A DNA stretch of 64,000 nt from Tsuneonella litorea (GTDB lineage Bacteria > Pseudomonadota > Alphaproteobacteria > Sphingomonadales > Sphingomonadaceae). A model generated the notes under the pieces. That model was not told the origin of the DNA, made no database searches, and was given only the letters and a program-made list of their open reading frames with translations. The stretch covers positions 62,001 through 126,000 of the forward strand of contig NZ_JAOAMV010000003.1 of assembly GCF_025154015.1 (NCBI RefSeq). The letters run 5' to 3'. Below are positions 30,453 through 41,120 of this stretch, piece after piece; position 1 is the stretch's first letter, and the number at the start of each line of letters is the position of its first letter. The translations under genes were made by a program, and so were the position numbers.

Positions 30453-30938
30453 CTATCGGTAGGGCGCATCGGCTTCAAGGTTCGCGGCCAAGGCCCGCTC
30501 CCACTTGTCCCCGTTGGCCAGCAGTTTCGCCTTGTCGTAGAGCAGTTCCTCACGCGTTTCGGTCGCGTATTCGAAGTTCGGCCCCTCGACGATGGCATCC
30601 ACCGGGCACGCTTCCTGGCAGAAGCCGCAGTAGATGCACTTGGTCATGTCGATGTCGTAGCGCGTCGTGCGGCGGCTGCCGTCCTCGCGCGGTTCGCTTT
30701 CGATCGTGATCGCCTGCGCCGGGCACACCGCCTCGCACAGCTTGCACGCGATGCAGCGCTCCTCGCCGTTGGGATAACGGCGCAGCGCGTGCTCTCCGCG
30801 GAAGCGCGGAGACAGCGGGTTCTTTTCGAACGGGTAGTTGATCGTCGCCTTGGGCTTGAAGAAGTACTTCAGCGTGAGGGCGTGCGCCTTCACGAACTCC
30901 CACAGGGTGAACGACTTGACGAGATGCGCGAGGCTCAT
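30453..30938 (-). CDS. nuoI: NADH-quinone oxidoreductase subunit I (two 4Fe-4S)
   Basis: A 161-residue peripheral-arm subunit carrying clusters N6a and N6b. Two ferredoxin-type motifs are intact: [12 protein letters not shown] and [12 protein letters not shown]. The N-terminal amphipathic stretch ([22 protein letters not shown]) contacts NuoH. ATG 30938 overlaps the nuoH stop (ATGA). A 500-residue ORF in this frame reaching up through nuoH is only a frame-open extension. Confidence 0.96.
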   Translation of the reverse strand: MSLAHLVKSFTLWEFVKAHALTLKYFFKPKATINYPFEKNPLSPRFRGEHALRRYPNGEERCIACKLCEAVCPAQAITIESEPREDGSRRTTRYDIDMTKCIYCGFCQEACPVDAIVEGPNFEYATETREELLYDKAKLLANGDKWERALAANLEADAPYR

Positions 30939-31993
30939 GCCACGCCTCCGTAACGCGTGATCATCAGCCAGCCCGAGACAAGCACCACGAACAGCAGCGA
31001 GATCGGCAGGAACACCTTCCACCCCAATCGCATGAGCTGGTCGTACCGGTAGCGCGGCACCGTCGCCTTCACCCAGCTGAAGATGAAGAAGAAGAACAGG
31101 ATCTTGAGCAGCAGCCAGACCACGCCGGGAATTTCGAACCAGGGTATGAGGTCGATGTTCAGCGGCGGCAGCCACCCGCCGAAGAACAGCACCGCGTTCA
31201 GGGCGCACATCAAGAGCACGTTGGCGTATTCGCCCAGCCAGTAGAGCGCGAAGGCCATCGAGCTGTATTCGGTCTGGTACCCGGCGACGAGCTCGCTCTC
31301 CGCCTCGGTCAGGTCGAACGGCGCGCGCGCGGTCTCGGCCATGCCGCTGATGAGGAACATCACCCACATCGGGAACAGCAGCAGGTTGAACCAGTAGCCG
31401 TTGACGATGCCGAAGCCATGGCCGCGCTGCGCCTCGACGATCGCGTTCATGTTGAACGAACCGGCATAGAGCACCACGCAGATCAGGATGAACCCGATCG
31501 AGACCTCGTAGGAGATCATCTGCGCCGCTGCGCGCATGGCGGAGAAGAACGGGTACTTCGAGTTCGAAGCCCACCCGGCGATCACCACCCCGTAGACGCC
31601 GAGGCTGCTGATCGCGAGCACGTAGAGCAGGCCGACGTTGATGTCGCTGAGTACCGCGCCCGAATTGAACGGGATCACCGCCCACGCTAGCAACGCGACG
31701 GTGAAGGTAATGATCGGCGCGATCAGGAACAGGCCCTTGTTTGCGGCGGACGGAATGATCGTTTCCTGCAGGAACACCTTCAGTCCGTCCGCGAAGCTCT
31801 GGAGCAGACCCCACGGACCGACCACGTTCGGCCCCCTCCGCAGCGCCATCGCCGCCCAGATCTTGCGGTCGGCATAGATGATCATCGCCACGCCGAGCAT
31901 CAGCGGCAGCGCGATCAGCAGGATCCCCGCGACGGTCGCAAGGAACCAGGCCCAATCGTAGGACAGGCCCCAGTTGACGAAAGTCTCGGTCAT
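30935..31993 (-). CDS. nuoH: NADH-quinone oxidoreductase subunit H
   Basis: A 352-residue membrane subunit forming the quinone chamber with NuoB and NuoD. Eight or so helices with [72 protein letters not shown] and the C-terminal [17 protein letters not shown], all standard. ATG 31993 overlaps the nuoG stop (ATGA); the longer start at 32041 lies in nuoG. Confidence 0.96.
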   Translation of the reverse strand: MTETFVNWGLSYDWAWFLATVAGILLIALPLMLGVAMIIYADRKIWAAMALRRGPNVVGPWGLLQSFADGLKVFLQETIIPSAANKGLFLIAPIITFTVALLAWAVIPFNSGAVLSDINVGLLYVLAISSLGVYGVVIAGWASNSKYPFFSAMRAAAQMISYEVSIGFILICVVLYAGSFNMNAIVEAQRGHGFGIVNGYWFNLLLFPMWVMFLISGMAETARAPFDLTEAESELVAGYQTEYSSMAFALYWLGEYANVLLMCALNAVLFFGGWLPPLNIDLIPWFEIPGVVWLLLKILFFFFIFSWVKATVPRYRYDQLMRLGWKVFLPISLLFVVLVSGWLMITRYGGVA

Positions 31994-33996
31994 TCCGCGG
32001 CCTCCGCCAGGGTTTCGCCGTGGAGCAGCTCGGCCGAACAATGCTGCATCACCACGCTCGCGCGGGCGATCGGGTTGGTGAGATAGAAGTCCTTGATCGG
32101 ATAGGCGATCCTGCCGCTTGCCCTGCCCTTGCCCGGCTTCGGCAGCGCGCCCCCGGAAAGACTCATAACGTCGGCCAGCCCCTCGACGCCCAGCGCGGGG
32201 ACTTCGGCGATCATCGCGGCCTGCAGCTCGGCAAAGCTGTCGAACCCGACGGTGACGCCCAGCGCATCGGCCAGTGCGCGCAGGATCGTCCAGTCCTCGC
32301 GCGCGTCGCCGGGCGCGAACACGGCTTTCTCGGCGAACTGCACGCGGCCCTCGGTGTTGACGTAGGTCCCGTCCTTCTCGCTGTAGGCTGCGGCAGGAAG
32401 GATGATGTCGGCGGCATGGGCGCCCTTGTCGCCGTGGTGGCCGATATAGACCTTGAGGCTGCCGTCAAACTGCGACCAGTCCACCTCGTCGGCGCCCAGC
32501 GCGAGCACCACCTTCGGCGCGGACTTCGCGATATCCGCGATGCCGCCCTCCTGCGCGTAGCCGAGCATCAGCCCGCCCATCCGCGAGGCTGCCATGTGGA
32601 GCACGTTGAACCCGTTCCAGCCATCGCGCTGCACCGGAAGCGCCAGCGCCGCGTCGAGCGCGCCGGCGGCAAGCCCCGCGCCCCCGACGATCACCGCCGG
32701 ACGCTCGGCCTTCTCCAGGGCCTCGGTCACATGGGCCGGAAGGTCGTGAAGCACGCCCGCGTCGTCGCCGAGGAACTCGGCGGGATAGGTCGTCTCCCAC
32801 CGCGGCCCGACCACGAACACCTTTGCGCCGCGCTTGACCGCCTTGCGCAGGCGCACGTTCACCAGCGGCGCTTCCCAGCGGACCATGCTGCCGACGATCA
32901 GGATCGCGTCGGCGGTCTCGATCCCGGCGAACGTCGAGTTGAAGTTCACCGCGGCGAGGTTACCGGCGGGATAGCGCATCCCGGTCTGACGCCCCTCGAG
33001 CAGGTCACTGCCGAGCGCGTTCACCAGCTTCTTGGCCGCGAACATCGTCTCGCAATCGACCAGGTCGCCCGCGATAGCCGCGACCGAGCCCTTGGGCTTG
33101 GCCTTGGCAATCGCCTTGAACGCGTCCTCCCAGCTTGCTGCCTGGAGCTTGCACTTGCTGCGAATCCAGACCTTGTCGAGGCGGCGGCGGGTCAGCCCGT
33201 CGACCATGTAGCGGCCCTTGTCGGACAGCCACTCCTCGTTGACGTCGTCGTTGATGCGCGGGAGGGCGCGCAGCACCTCGCGACCGCGGCTGTCGAGGCG
33301 GATGTTCGCGCCCACGGCGTCCGACACGTCAATCGAGAGCGTCTTCTTGAGCTCCCACGGGCGCGCCTCGAACGCATAGGGACGGCTCGTCAGCGCGCCG
33401 ACCGGGCACAGGTCGATCACGTTGGCCGACAGCTCGTGCTTCGCCGCCTGCTCGAGGTAGGTGGTGATCTGCATCTGCTCGCCGCGATAGAGCGCGCCGA
33501 TCTCGTCGACGCCCGCGATCTCTTCGGAGAAACGCACGCAGCGGGTGCAGTGGATGCAGCGCGTCATCACCGTCTTGATGAGCGGGCCCATGTACTTCTC
33601 GGTCACTGCGCGCTTGTTCTCGTGGTAGCGCGTTGCGCCGCGGCCGTAGGCGACCGACTGGTCCTGCAGGTCGCATTCGCCGCCCTGGTCGCAGATCGGG
33701 CAATCGAGCGGGTGGTTGATGAGGAGGAACTCCATCACCCCTTCGCGCGCGGTCTTGACCATCAGGCTGTCGGTGCGGATTTCCTGGCCTTCGGTGGCCG
33801 GCAGGGCACAGCTTGCCTGCGGCTTGGGCGGCCCCGGCTTCACCTCGACGAGGCACATCCGGCAATTGCCGGCGATGCTCAACCGCTCGTGGTAGCAGAA
33901 ACGCGGGATCTCCTTGCCGGCAAGCTCGCACGCCTGCAGCACGGTCGCCCCATCGGGGACCTCTATTTCCTGACCGTCGACGGTAACCTTGGGCAT
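31990..33996 (-). CDS. nuoG: NADH-quinone oxidoreductase subunit G
   Basis: A 668-residue iron-sulphur subunit of the peripheral arm. The N-terminal 2Fe-2S domain has [15 protein letters not shown], then [13 protein letters not shown] with the preceding His/Cys site and [11 protein letters not shown] for the 4Fe-4S clusters N4/N5. The C-terminal two-thirds is a molybdopterin-oxidoreductase-like scaffold without cofactor, as is usual. ATG 33996 is coupled (TGATG) to an extra gene between nuoF and nuoG rather than to nuoF itself. Confidence 0.96.
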   Translation of the reverse strand: MPKVTVDGQEIEVPDGATVLQACELAGKEIPRFCYHERLSIAGNCRMCLVEVKPGPPKPQASCALPATEGQEIRTDSLMVKTAREGVMEFLLINHPLDCPICDQGGECDLQDQSVAYGRGATRYHENKRAVTEKYMGPLIKTVMTRCIHCTRCVRFSEEIAGVDEIGALYRGEQMQITTYLEQAAKHELSANVIDLCPVGALTSRPYAFEARPWELKKTLSIDVSDAVGANIRLDSRGREVLRALPRINDDVNEEWLSDKGRYMVDGLTRRRLDKVWIRSKCKLQAASWEDAFKAIAKAKPKGSVAAIAGDLVDCETMFAAKKLVNALGSDLLEGRQTGMRYPAGNLAAVNFNSTFAGIETADAILIVGSMVRWEAPLVNVRLRKAVKRGAKVFVVGPRWETTYPAEFLGDDAGVLHDLPAHVTEALEKAERPAVIVGGAGLAAGALDAALALPVQRDGWNGFNVLHMAASRMGGLMLGYAQEGGIADIAKSAPKVVLALGADEVDWSQFDGSLKVYIGHHGDKGAHAADIILPAAAYSEKDGTYVNTEGRVQFAEKAVFAPGDAREDWTILRALADALGVTVGFDSFAELQAAMIAEVPALGVEGLADVMSLSGGALPKPGKGRASGRIAYPIKDFYLTNPIARASVVMQHCSAELLHGETLAEAAE

Positions 33997-34607
33997 CAGG
34001 CGTCCTTGGCAGCTACGACCGAACGGAATGCAGCAGTCGCCAGCATCGCGCGCAGTCCGGCCGGATTGATCGAGAGGGGCTTGGTCGCCTCGGCCGCCTT
34101 TGCGCAGAGGCCCATGACGGCGGAAACCTGGTCCAGCGCGGCTGTTTCCTCGGCGCTGTCACGCCCGGTCGAGAAGAGGGCAGCAATCTCGTTGGGGGCC
34201 GAGCGAACGGTGCAGATCGCGACCCTGTCGGTAAACGAGTACGCCTCGGCCGCCGGACCCGCCGCCGCCCGCGCGAGGCGCGTGACGACCGCTTCTCCGG
34301 GCTGCTCGAGCAACGCCTCGGCCATCTCGCCCGCAAACAGCAGCCCGCCGGCGCGCAGCGTGCCCTGGAAGCGGATGCAGTCGCGGCTTTCGGTCGACAG
34401 CGTCCTGAGTGCGCGCTCGTAAGCCGGCGTCCTGAAATCCATCGTCAGCACCCGCGCCGCCTCGCCGGCGTTGTCGCGCGCGACGCATCCCGCCCACTCC
34501 TCGAGCGCGACACGCGACCCGCGCGTGGCAGCAGCAGGCGCGGCGTCGTCTGCGAGAGCCGGCACAACCACTGCAAGGGCCGCAACGATTGCGATCATCG
34601 CCTTCAT
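33996..34607 (-). CDS. Secreted protein of unknown function inside nuo operon (between nuoF and nuoG)
   Basis: A 203-residue protein I do not recognise. [19 protein letters not shown] is a Sec signal peptide with a likely cleavage after ALA, so the mature protein is periplasmic. The mature part has a few cysteines ([22 protein letters not shown] and GLCAKAAE) that could form disulphides and is otherwise helical and alanine-rich. Both ends overlap neighbours (ATGA with nuoF, TGATG with nuoG), so it is co-translated with complex I genes. A role in complex I assembly is possible but unproven; it may only share the transcript. Confidence 0.75.
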   Translation of the reverse strand: MKAMIAIVAALAVVVPALADDAAPAAATRGSRVALEEWAGCVARDNAGEAARVLTMDFRTPAYERALRTLSTESRDCIRFQGTLRAGGLLFAGEMAEALLEQPGEAVVTRLARAAAGPAAEAYSFTDRVAICTVRSAPNEIAALFSTGRDSAEETAALDQVSAVMGLCAKAAEATKPLSINPAGLRAMLATAAFRSVVAAKDA

Positions 34608-35896
34608 TCGGCCGCCTCCGCGATGTTGCCCGCCTCGGCGATGCGCCGCTCGATCTCGGGCCGGAAGTGCTTGATCAGGCCCTGGATCGGCCAGGCAGCC
34701 GCGTCGCCCAGCGCGCAGATCGTGTGGCCTTCGACCTGCTTGGTCACCTGGTGCAGCATGTCGATCTCCTCGACGTGTGCATCGCCGGTGCGCAGGCGCT
34801 CCATCACGCGCCACATCCATCCCACGCCTTCACGGCACGGGGTGCACTGGCCGCAGCTCTCATGCTTGTAGAAGTAGCTGATCCGGCTGATCGCGCGGAC
34901 GATGTCGGTCGACTTGTCCATCACGATCGCCGCCGCGGTGCCGAGGCCGCTGCCGACTTCCTTCAACCCGTCGAAATCCATCGGGCAGTCCCAGATCTGG
35001 TCCGCCGGGACCAGCGGAACCGACGAGCCGCCGGGGATCACCGCCAGCAGGTTGTCGCGTCCGCCGATGATGCCGCCGCAATGCTTCTCGATCAGCTCGC
35101 CGAAGGGGATGCTCATTGCTTCCTCGACGACGCAGGGCCTGTTCACGTGCCCGCTGATCTGGAACAGCTTGGTCCCCGCGTTGTTCGGCCGCCCGAAGCT
35201 GGCGAACCATGATGCCCCGCGCCGCAGGATCGTGGGCACGACCGCGATGCTCTCGACGTTGTTGACCGTGGTCGGGCATCCGTAGAGCCCGGCGCCGGCC
35301 GGGAACGGCGGCTTCAGGCGCGGCTGGCCCTTCTTGCCTTCCAGGCTCTCAATCATCGCGGTCTCTTCGCCGCAGATGTAGGCGCCCGCGCCGCGATGGA
35401 CGAAGACGTCGAAATCGTAGCCCGAACCCGCCGCGTTCTTGCCCAGCAGCCCCGCGTCGTATGCCTCGGCCACCGCCTTGAAGAGCGTCTCGGCCTCGCG
35501 GATGAACTCGCCGCGGATATAGATGTAGGCCGCCCGCGCGCGCATCGCGTAACCGGCGACCAGCGCGCCCTCGATCAGCTTGTGCGGATCGTGGCGGATG
35601 ATCTCGCGGTCCTTGCACGAACCGGGCTCGGATTCGTCGGCGTTTATGACGAGGAAGCTCGGCCGCCCGTCCTTGCTCTCCTTGGGCATGAAGGACCACT
35701 TCATGCCGGTGGGGAAACCCGCCCCGCCGCGTCCGCGCAGGCCCGATTCCTTGATCTCGTCGATGATCGCGTCCTGCCCGCGGGCCATAAGCGTCTTCGT
35801 GTCGTCCCAGTCGCCGCGCGTCTGCGCCGCCTTCAGGCCCCAGTCCTGGTAGCCGTAGAGGTTGGTGAAGATCCGGTCCTTGTCGGCGAGGCTCAT
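34604..35896 (-). CDS. nuoF: NADH-quinone oxidoreductase subunit F (FMN/NADH site)
   Basis: A 430-residue subunit that binds NADH and FMN and carries cluster N3. Motifs: [16 protein letters not shown] (FMN/NADH glycine-rich loop), [44 protein letters not shown], and [11 protein letters not shown] for the 4Fe-4S cluster. ATG 35896 overlaps the stop of a 46-aa membrane-protein gene upstream (ATGA). Longer in-frame sequence to 36151 belongs to other genes. Confidence 0.96.
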   Translation of the reverse strand: MSLADKDRIFTNLYGYQDWGLKAAQTRGDWDDTKTLMARGQDAIIDEIKESGLRGRGGAGFPTGMKWSFMPKESKDGRPSFLVINADESEPGSCKDREIIRHDPHKLIEGALVAGYAMRARAAYIYIRGEFIREAETLFKAVAEAYDAGLLGKNAAGSGYDFDVFVHRGAGAYICGEETAMIESLEGKKGQPRLKPPFPAGAGLYGCPTTVNNVESIAVVPTILRRGASWFASFGRPNNAGTKLFQISGHVNRPCVVEEAMSIPFGELIEKHCGGIIGGRDNLLAVIPGGSSVPLVPADQIWDCPMDFDGLKEVGSGLGTAAAIVMDKSTDIVRAISRISYFYKHESCGQCTPCREGVGWMWRVMERLRTGDAHVEEIDMLHQVTKQVEGHTICALGDAAAWPIQGLIKHFRPEIERRIAEAGNIAEAAE

Positions 35897-36033
35897 GCGA
35901 AACCTCCCTGGGTCAGGAACCAGGCCGCGGCGACGACGATCAGGATGATCGCGCCGAATTTGACGATGCCCATCAGCACCTTCCAGGCGATGAAGATCAG
36001 CGCGAGCGCGATGATGATCGTGACGATATCCAT
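35893..36033 (-). CDS. 46-aa membrane protein between nuoE and nuoF
   Basis: Tiny gene, easily missed. The protein starts [20 protein letters not shown] and continues with a second hydrophobic stretch ending in FLTQGGFA. It is nearly all membrane: either one long helix pair broken at [10 protein letters not shown] or two helices. Its ATG shares a base with the nuoE stop (TGATG), and its TGA overlaps the nuoF ATG (ATGA), so it is stitched between the two genes by the same overlaps used elsewhere in the operon. Function unknown; by position it may be an accessory subunit or assembly factor of complex I. Confidence 0.75.
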   Translation of the reverse strand: MDIVTIIIALALIFIAWKVLMGIVKFGAIILIVVAAAWFLTQGGFA

Positions 36034-36701
36034 CACCATTCGCCCCGGTAGTCGTGGTTGTCGGTGACCATTTCCTTGAGCGTGGTCGGTCCGCCCACCG
36101 GCTCGACCGTGTGCCGCTCGGGATCCTGCGTCCCTTCCTTGGGCGTTTCACCGCGTTCGAGGGCGTCGAGCACCTTGTCGAGCCTCTCGGGCGTCAAGTC
36201 CTCGTAGTTCCCGTCGTTGATCTGGACCATCGGCGCGCTGGCACAGTTGCCCATGCACTCGACCTCGGTGAGGGTCCACAGGCCGTCGTCGGTCGTGTGG
36301 CCCTTCTTCATTCCGCGCTTGTAGCAGGCATCGAGAATGGCATCCGAGCCGCGCAGCATGCACGGCGTGGTGCCGCAGACCTGCACGTGGAAGCGGCCTA
36401 CGGGCGCGATGTTGTACATCGTATAGAACGTCGCGACCTCGAGCACGCGGATCACCGGCATGTCGAGCTCTTGCGCGACAAACTCCATCACCGGCAGCGG
36501 CAGCCAGCCTTGCGTATTGGTCTCCGCGCCGACCTGCCGCTGGGCCAGGTCGAGCAGCGGCATCACCGCAGAGCGCTGCCGCCCCTCGGGATAGCGCGCG
36601 ACGATTTCCTTCGCCCGTTGCGCGTTCTCGGCAGTCCAGGCGAACTTGCCCCACCGCTCGCGCAGTTCGGGGGTGTCGGGTGCAGGCGCGCGGTCAGCCA
36701 T
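36033..36701 (-). CDS. nuoE: NADH-quinone oxidoreductase subunit E (2Fe-2S)
   Basis: A 222-residue thioredoxin-fold subunit carrying the N1a 2Fe-2S cluster next to NuoF. The cluster ligands lie in [11 protein letters not shown] and [11 protein letters not shown], and [17 protein letters not shown] is the family signature. The C-terminal tail (about residues 185-222) is polar and extends past the core. ATG 36701 shares a base with the nuoD stop (TAATG). Confidence 0.96.
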   Translation of the reverse strand: MADRAPAPDTPELRERWGKFAWTAENAQRAKEIVARYPEGRQRSAVMPLLDLAQRQVGAETNTQGWLPLPVMEFVAQELDMPVIRVLEVATFYTMYNIAPVGRFHVQVCGTTPCMLRGSDAILDACYKRGMKKGHTTDDGLWTLTEVECMGNCASAPMVQINDGNYEDLTPERLDKVLDALERGETPKEGTQDPERHTVEPVGGPTTLKEMVTDNHDYRGEW

Positions 36702-37912
36702 TAGCGGTCACACTCCCCGAACACGACGTCGATTGCGCCCAGGATCGCCGTCGCGTCGGGCAGCATGTGGCCCTTGGACATGAAGTCCATCGCCTGCAGG
36801 TGGCTGAACGCGGTCGGGCGGATCTTGCAACGGTACGGCTTGTTGCTGCCGTCGCTGACCAGATAGACCCCGAATTCGCCCTTGGGGCTTTCAGTGGCGA
36901 CATAGACTTCGCCCGCAGGCACGTGGAACCCCTCGGTGTAGAGCTTGAAGTGGTGGATCAGCGCTTCCATCGACTGCTTCATCTCGGCGCGCTTGGGGGG
37001 GACCACCTTGCGATCGTCGCTGGCGATCGGACCCTCGGGCATCTCGGCGAGGCACTGCTTCATGATGCGCGCAGACTGGCGCACTTCCTCGACCCGGACC
37101 ATGAACCGGTCATAACAGTCGGAGTTCGTGCCGACGGGAATCTCGAAGTCCATCCGGTCATAGACGTCGTAGGGCTGGCTTTTCCTGAGGTCCCACGGGA
37201 TGCCCGCGGCGCGGATCATCGGGCCGGAAAAGCCCCAGGCGACCGCGTCGTCCTTGCTCACCACCGCGATATCGACGTTGCGCTGCTTGAAGATGCGGTT
37301 GTCGACGACGAGGCTCATCGCGTCCTCGAACAGCCGCGGCAGGCGGGTGTCGAGCCAGTCGGCGATGTCGCTCAGCACCTTCAGCGGCACGTCCTCGTGC
37401 ACGCCGCCGGGGCGGAACCACGCGCTGTGCATCCGCGCGCCCGAGATCGCCTCGAAGAAGTTCATGCAGTCTTCGCGGATCTCGAACAACCACAGGTTCG
37501 GCGTCATCGCGCCGACGTCCATCACGTGGCTGCCAAGGTTCAGCATGTGGTTCGAGATGCGCGTCAGTTCCGCGAACAGCACCCGGAGGTACTGCGCGCG
37601 GATCGGCACCTCGATGTTGAGCAGCTTCTCGATCGCAAGGACGTAGCTGTGCTCCATGCACAGCGGGCTGCAGTAGTCGAGCCGGTCGAAATACGGCAGC
37701 GCCTGCAGGTAGGTCTTGTGCTCGATCAGCTTCTCGGTGCCGCGGTGAAGCAGCCCGACGTGCGGGTCGATCCGCTCGATGATCTCGCCGTCGAGCTCCA
37801 TCACCATGCGCAGCACGCCATGCGCCGCGGGGTGCTGAGGCCCGAAGTTGATCGTGTAGTTGGTGATGACCTCGTCGCCGGTGGTCGGCGAGTGTTCGAG
37901 TTGCATGCTCAT
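36701..37912 (-). CDS. nuoD: NADH-quinone oxidoreductase subunit D (49-kDa type)
   Basis: A 403-residue subunit that builds the quinone site with NuoB and NuoH. It has [15 protein letters not shown] near the N-terminus (quinone-binding His), [24 protein letters not shown] and ends with FGECDR, all standard. The start is ATG 37912 ([15 protein letters not shown]), overlapping the stop of an inserted lipoprotein gene; ATG 37906 is an alternative that removes two residues. NuoD is separate from NuoC, as usual in alphaproteobacteria. Confidence 0.96.
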   Translation of the reverse strand: MSMQLEHSPTTGDEVITNYTINFGPQHPAAHGVLRMVMELDGEIIERIDPHVGLLHRGTEKLIEHKTYLQALPYFDRLDYCSPLCMEHSYVLAIEKLLNIEVPIRAQYLRVLFAELTRISNHMLNLGSHVMDVGAMTPNLWLFEIREDCMNFFEAISGARMHSAWFRPGGVHEDVPLKVLSDIADWLDTRLPRLFEDAMSLVVDNRIFKQRNVDIAVVSKDDAVAWGFSGPMIRAAGIPWDLRKSQPYDVYDRMDFEIPVGTNSDCYDRFMVRVEEVRQSARIMKQCLAEMPEGPIASDDRKVVPPKRAEMKQSMEALIHHFKLYTEGFHVPAGEVYVATESPKGEFGVYLVSDGSNKPYRCKIRPTAFSHLQAMDFMSKGHMLPDATAILGAIDVVFGECDR

Positions 37913-38463
37913 GCGGTGCAGCTCCAGGTTCCCGGCGAGAACGTCGTTTCGCCCTGAGGGCCCGCGACCCTGAGGCCCGCGGTCCATTCATTCCGCTCGC
38001 CCCTGGCCTGCGGCGGCCCTTCGGCGCGCAGGACGGAAACGGTGTAGCCTGCGCCCGACAACGTCGGCCCGCTCTCGACCACCTGGACGCCGCCGGCGGC
38101 ATTGCCCGGAAGGACGACCTGCTGGCCATCGATCACCAGCACGCCGCGGCCGCTGCCGGGGTCGGTCCCTTCGCCTGCGCCGACGACGAGGAGCGAGCGG
38201 CCCTGGTAGATGAACGAGCACCCGCCGGCGATCGCGCCGAGCGCCCGCGGTGCGTCGGCACTGAGCGGGGTCAGCTGCGCCGCGCCGGTGGGAGCGACGA
38301 CCGGCTGCGCATTGATTTCAGCGACCGACGGCACCGAGTCAGCCGGGACATCGAGCCCGGCACGCTTGGCGAAATCGTCGGCGCTCTCGCCTGTCGCCCC
38401 TTCAGGCGATTTCGAGCACGCGGCCAACAGCAGCATCGCGGACAGGGCGAACGCGCGGCTCAT
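37909..38463 (-). CDS. Lipoprotein of unknown function between nuoC and nuoD
   Basis: A 184-residue predicted lipoprotein. [16 protein letters not shown] is a signal with lipobox LAAC. A linker ([20 protein letters not shown]) is followed by a beta-rich globular part ([30 protein letters not shown]) ending in TWSCTA. ATGA overlaps couple it to nuoC and to nuoD. I know no family for it. Its place in the middle of a complex I operon suggests co-expression with the enzyme, but a periplasmic-side lipoprotein would not contact the peripheral arm built from NuoC and NuoD. Confidence 0.75.
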   Translation of the reverse strand: MSRAFALSAMLLLAACSKSPEGATGESADDFAKRAGLDVPADSVPSVAEINAQPVVAPTGAAQLTPLSADAPRALGAIAGGCSFIYQGRSLLVVGAGEGTDPGSGRGVLVIDGQQVVLPGNAAGGVQVVESGPTLSGAGYTVSVLRAEGPPQARGERNEWTAGLRVAGPQGETTFSPGTWSCTA

Positions 38464-39338
38464 TCGCCGTCGCCCTTCTTCTTGCGCGATGCCCGCTTCT
38501 TCGGCTCGGTGGCGGGCTTGGTGTCGCGCGCAGTGGCCTTGCGCGGCTTGCGCGCCGGGCGGCTCTCGGTTGGCTCGGGCGCCTCGGGATCCTTTCGGCC
38601 CGTCGCCTTCTTGGCTGGCGGAGGCGCGGATTTCTTCTCGGCCGCCTTGCCGTTGGTCTTCTCGCCCGCCCCGGTATCGGACTTCTTCTCGGTCGTCTTG
38701 GGCTCGTCGACCGGAGGCGTAACAGCCTTCTCGTCGCCCGGAAGGACGTAGTCTGCGCCTTCCCACGGACTCATGAAGTCGAACTGGCGCAGGTCCTGCG
38801 GCAGGTCGACCGGCTCGTAGACGACGCGCTTCTCGTCTTCCGAGTAACGCAGCTCGGTATAGCCGGTCAGCGGGAAGTCCTTGCGGAAGGGATGCCCTTC
38901 GAAGCCGTAATCGGTCAGGATGCGGCGCAGGTCGGTGTTGCCGTCGAACAGCACGCCGTACATGTCGAAGACCTCGCGCTCGAGCCAGCCGGCGTTGGGC
39001 CAAAGGGTCGTGACGGTCGGGACCGGGGTATCCTCGGCCGCGGTGACCTTGACCATGATCCGGTGGTTCTTCGTCAGGCTGAGCAGCATGTAGACGACCT
39101 CGAACCGTTCCGGGCGGCCCGGGTAGTCAGCCCCGGCGATCTCCATCAGCTGCTGGTAGTCGTGGCTGTCGCGAAGCAGGCGCAGCGCGTCCTCGATCGC
39201 GCCGCGCGCGACCGTCAGCACGATCTCGCCGTGCTCCTCCTTGGCCGAGACGAGCATGTCGCCGAGCGCGCCCGAAAGCGCGGCCTGCACGCCCTCGTTC
39301 GAGGAGATCTTCGGTGCCGGGTGAAAGACGGTCGCCAT
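38460..39338 (-). CDS. nuoC: NADH-quinone oxidoreductase subunit C with long basic tail
   Basis: A 292-residue complex I subunit. Residues 1-195 are the normal 30-kDa core: [69 protein letters not shown] and ending near [13 protein letters not shown]. Beyond it lies a tail of about 97 residues rich in Lys, Ala, Pro and Glu (for example [20 protein letters not shown], then [10 protein letters not shown], ending [11 protein letters not shown]), with little predicted structure. Typical NuoC proteins of the group stop at about 200 residues. The tail could interact with nucleic acid or acidic surfaces, or simply be tolerated. Clear start at ATG 39338. Confidence 0.95.
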   Translation of the reverse strand: MATVFHPAPKISSNEGVQAALSGALGDMLVSAKEEHGEIVLTVARGAIEDALRLLRDSHDYQQLMEIAGADYPGRPERFEVVYMLLSLTKNHRIMVKVTAAEDTPVPTVTTLWPNAGWLEREVFDMYGVLFDGNTDLRRILTDYGFEGHPFRKDFPLTGYTELRYSEDEKRVVYEPVDLPQDLRQFDFMSPWEGADYVLPGDEKAVTPPVDEPKTTEKKSDTGAGEKTNGKAAEKKSAPPPAKKATGRKDPEAPEPTESRPARKPRKATARDTKPATEPKKRASRKKKGDGE

Positions 39339-39353
39339 GTCAGCGCGAGCCCC

Positions 39354-39947
39354 TCATCGCTCGATGGTCCCTTCACGGCGGATCTTCCGCTGGAGCTGCA
39401 TCACGCCGTAAAGCAGCGCCTCGGCCGTCGGCGGACAGCCGGGCACGTAGATGTCGACCGGCACGATCCGGTCGCACCCGCGCACCACGCTGTAGCTGTA
39501 GTGATAGTACCCGCCGCCGTTCGCGCACGAGCCCATCGAGATGACGTACTTCGGATCCGACATCTGGTCGTAGACCTTGCGCAGCGCCGGGGCCATCTTG
39601 TTGCAGAGCGTCCCGGCGACGATCATCACGTCCGACTGCCGCGGTGACGCGCGCGGGGCGACGCCGAACCGCTCCATGTCGTAACGCGGCATGTTGACGT
39701 GGATCATCTCCACCGCGCAGCAGGCGAGACCAAACGTCATCCACCACAGCGAACCGGTGCGTGCCCACTGGAACAGCTCCTCGGTCGAAGTGACGAGAAA
39801 GCCCTTGTTGTCGAGTTCGGTCGACAGCGCGTTGAAATAACCGCCGTCGGGCATCCGCAACGCCGGGTTCTCACCCGGGCCGGCGACCGTGCTCGACGCG
39901 GGATTCGCAAGCCGGTGATCGAGCGAGGGCTGGCGATCTACTCCCAT
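39354..39947 (-). CDS. nuoB: NADH-quinone oxidoreductase subunit B (cluster N2)
   Basis: A 197-residue subunit carrying cluster N2, which passes electrons to quinone. Ligands are visible in [12 protein letters not shown] (tandem Cys), [14 protein letters not shown] and [15 protein letters not shown]. The first 40 residues are a polar extension before [13 protein letters not shown] 39947 gives [12 protein letters not shown] and overlaps the end of nuoA by 10 nt. The longer reading to 40058 lies in nuoA. Confidence 0.96.
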   Translation of the reverse strand: MGVDRQPSLDHRLANPASSTVAGPGENPALRMPDGGYFNALSTELDNKGFLVTSTEELFQWARTGSLWWMTFGLACCAVEMIHVNMPRYDMERFGVAPRASPRQSDVMIVAGTLCNKMAPALRKVYDQMSDPKYVISMGSCANGGGYYHYSYSVVRGCDRIVPVDIYVPGCPPTAEALLYGVMQLQRKIRREGTIER

Positions 39948-40312
39948 TCCAGTGCCCCCTTCTTCCACGCATAGGCAAGGCCAACGGCAAGCTCGCCGAG
40001 AAAGATCATCATCGTCACCCAACCGGGCCATCCGGTCATGTCGAGGCTGACCGCCCAAGGAAACAGGAACGCCGCCTCGAGGTCGAAGATGATGAACAGG
40101 ATCGCCACCAGGTAGAATCGCACGTCAAACTGGCTGCGCGGGTCCTCGAACGCGGGAAATCCGCATTCGTACTCGCTCAGCTTCTCCGCGTTGGGGTTAT
40201 GCGCCCCGGTCAGCCGGGCGACGCCCATCGGCAGGAACACGAACAGCGCCGACAACCCCAGGGCGATGCCCAGGAAGATCAGGATCGGCAGGTATTGCGA
40301 CAGGTCGACCAA
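39938..40312 (-). CDS. nuoA: NADH-quinone oxidoreductase subunit A
   Basis: A 124-residue three-helix subunit (ND3 type) at the head of the operon. The conserved loop [40 protein letters not shown] is split here only for mention; the key Cys of YECG and the acidic residues of FDLE are present. Start is TTG at 40312, giving [12 protein letters not shown]; no better start is in frame, and the ribosome site is weak. The nuo promoter must lie in the 195-nt gap to 40508. Confidence 0.94.
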   Translation of the reverse strand: MVDLSQYLPILIFLGIALGLSALFVFLPMGVARLTGAHNPNAEKLSEYECGFPAFEDPRSQFDVRFYLVAILFIIFDLEAAFLFPWAVSLDMTGWPGWVTMMIFLGELAVGLAYAWKKGALEWE

Positions 40313-40507
40313 GAGTGATTCCCAGCGGAGGGGGCCAATTTACGCGTGCCTCTAGATGCCCCACCCCGGCGGTGCAAGGGCTCGGGGACCGCATTTCGCG
40401 TTTGAGCGATTTCGCGACGTATCGAGGCCAGGGGGACGACCGAGCCGGCCGAATGAGCCAGGCTGCAATCTCGCGTCGGCTTTCAGGTTCCTGCGCCTAT
40501 CGGCGGG

Positions 40508-40987
40508 TCAGCAGGCGCCTTTCTCGATTGCCACCGATGCGCAGGGCGTGATCGCCCGGGAAAGCATGCGCCACCCTTCCCCGGTGCGGACGAAGGTCGC
40601 GATGTATTTCATCGGCGGAAGCTTGCCGAAGGGTTCCATCGCGGCATTACCCTGCATCTTGCCCGTAACAATCGCGGTGTCGCCGACGATGATGGCCTCG
40701 GTCTCGACATTGTCGAGGTTACCCACGACCGTCCCAAGCCCCTTGATAACCATCGCCTTGTCTTCCAGACGCCCGCCCGGCGCGAGGACGCGAAGATCGT
40801 TAACGGTCAGGTCGCCAAACGCTTTCGCATCTTTGTCCCTTACCGCCCGCAGTACGGCCTCGTTTGCCTGCAGAACCGCGAGTTCCTCGGTGGAATGTTG
40901 TGGCTGACCAGCTTCGGCGCCCGCTGGAACCTCGGTCGCAATGAGCGCGAATAGCGCAAACAGCGGGGCGACAAGGACTGGTTTCAT
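40508..40987 (-). CDS. Secreted SnoaL/DUF4440-like (NTF2-fold) protein
   Basis: A 159-residue protein with an N-terminal signal (MKPVLVAPLFALFALIATEV, then PAGAEAG), so probably periplasmic. The mature part resembles the NTF2-like/DUF4440 fold: EAVLRAVRDKDAKAFGDLTV, TEAIIVGDTAIVTGKMQG and KYIATFVRTGEGWRML. Family members include small enzymes and ligand-binding proteins, so function cannot be assigned. It has its own promoter-like -10 upstream and is separated from nuoA by 195 nt. The start at ATG 40987 has GGAG before it. Confidence 0.7.
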   Translation of the reverse strand: MKPVLVAPLFALFALIATEVPAGAEAGQPQHSTEELAVLQANEAVLRAVRDKDAKAFGDLTVNDLRVLAPGGRLEDKAMVIKGLGTVVGNLDNVETEAIIVGDTAIVTGKMQGNAAMEPFGKLPPMKYIATFVRTGEGWRMLSRAITPCASVAIEKGAC

Positions 40988-41032
40988 CGGCCTGCTCCAT
41001 CCTGTGCTGCAAGGGAGGGTATCACCGATAGC

Positions 41033-41038
41033 ATTATA
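41033..41038 (-). promoter_or_regulatory. TATAAT -10 element before the DUF4440-like gene
   Basis: A perfect TATAAT on the minus strand, about 45 nt before the start codon at 40987, in a locally AT-rich patch. No convincing -35 hexamer is seen at 17 nt, so the assignment is tentative. Confidence 0.35.
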
Positions 41039-41120
41039 ATCCAGAGTTGCGCGCCCCGCCGCCGGTCGAACCGCGCCGGCCGGCACCCGCTCTAATTACC
41101 AACCCGATGGGGCACGTCAT

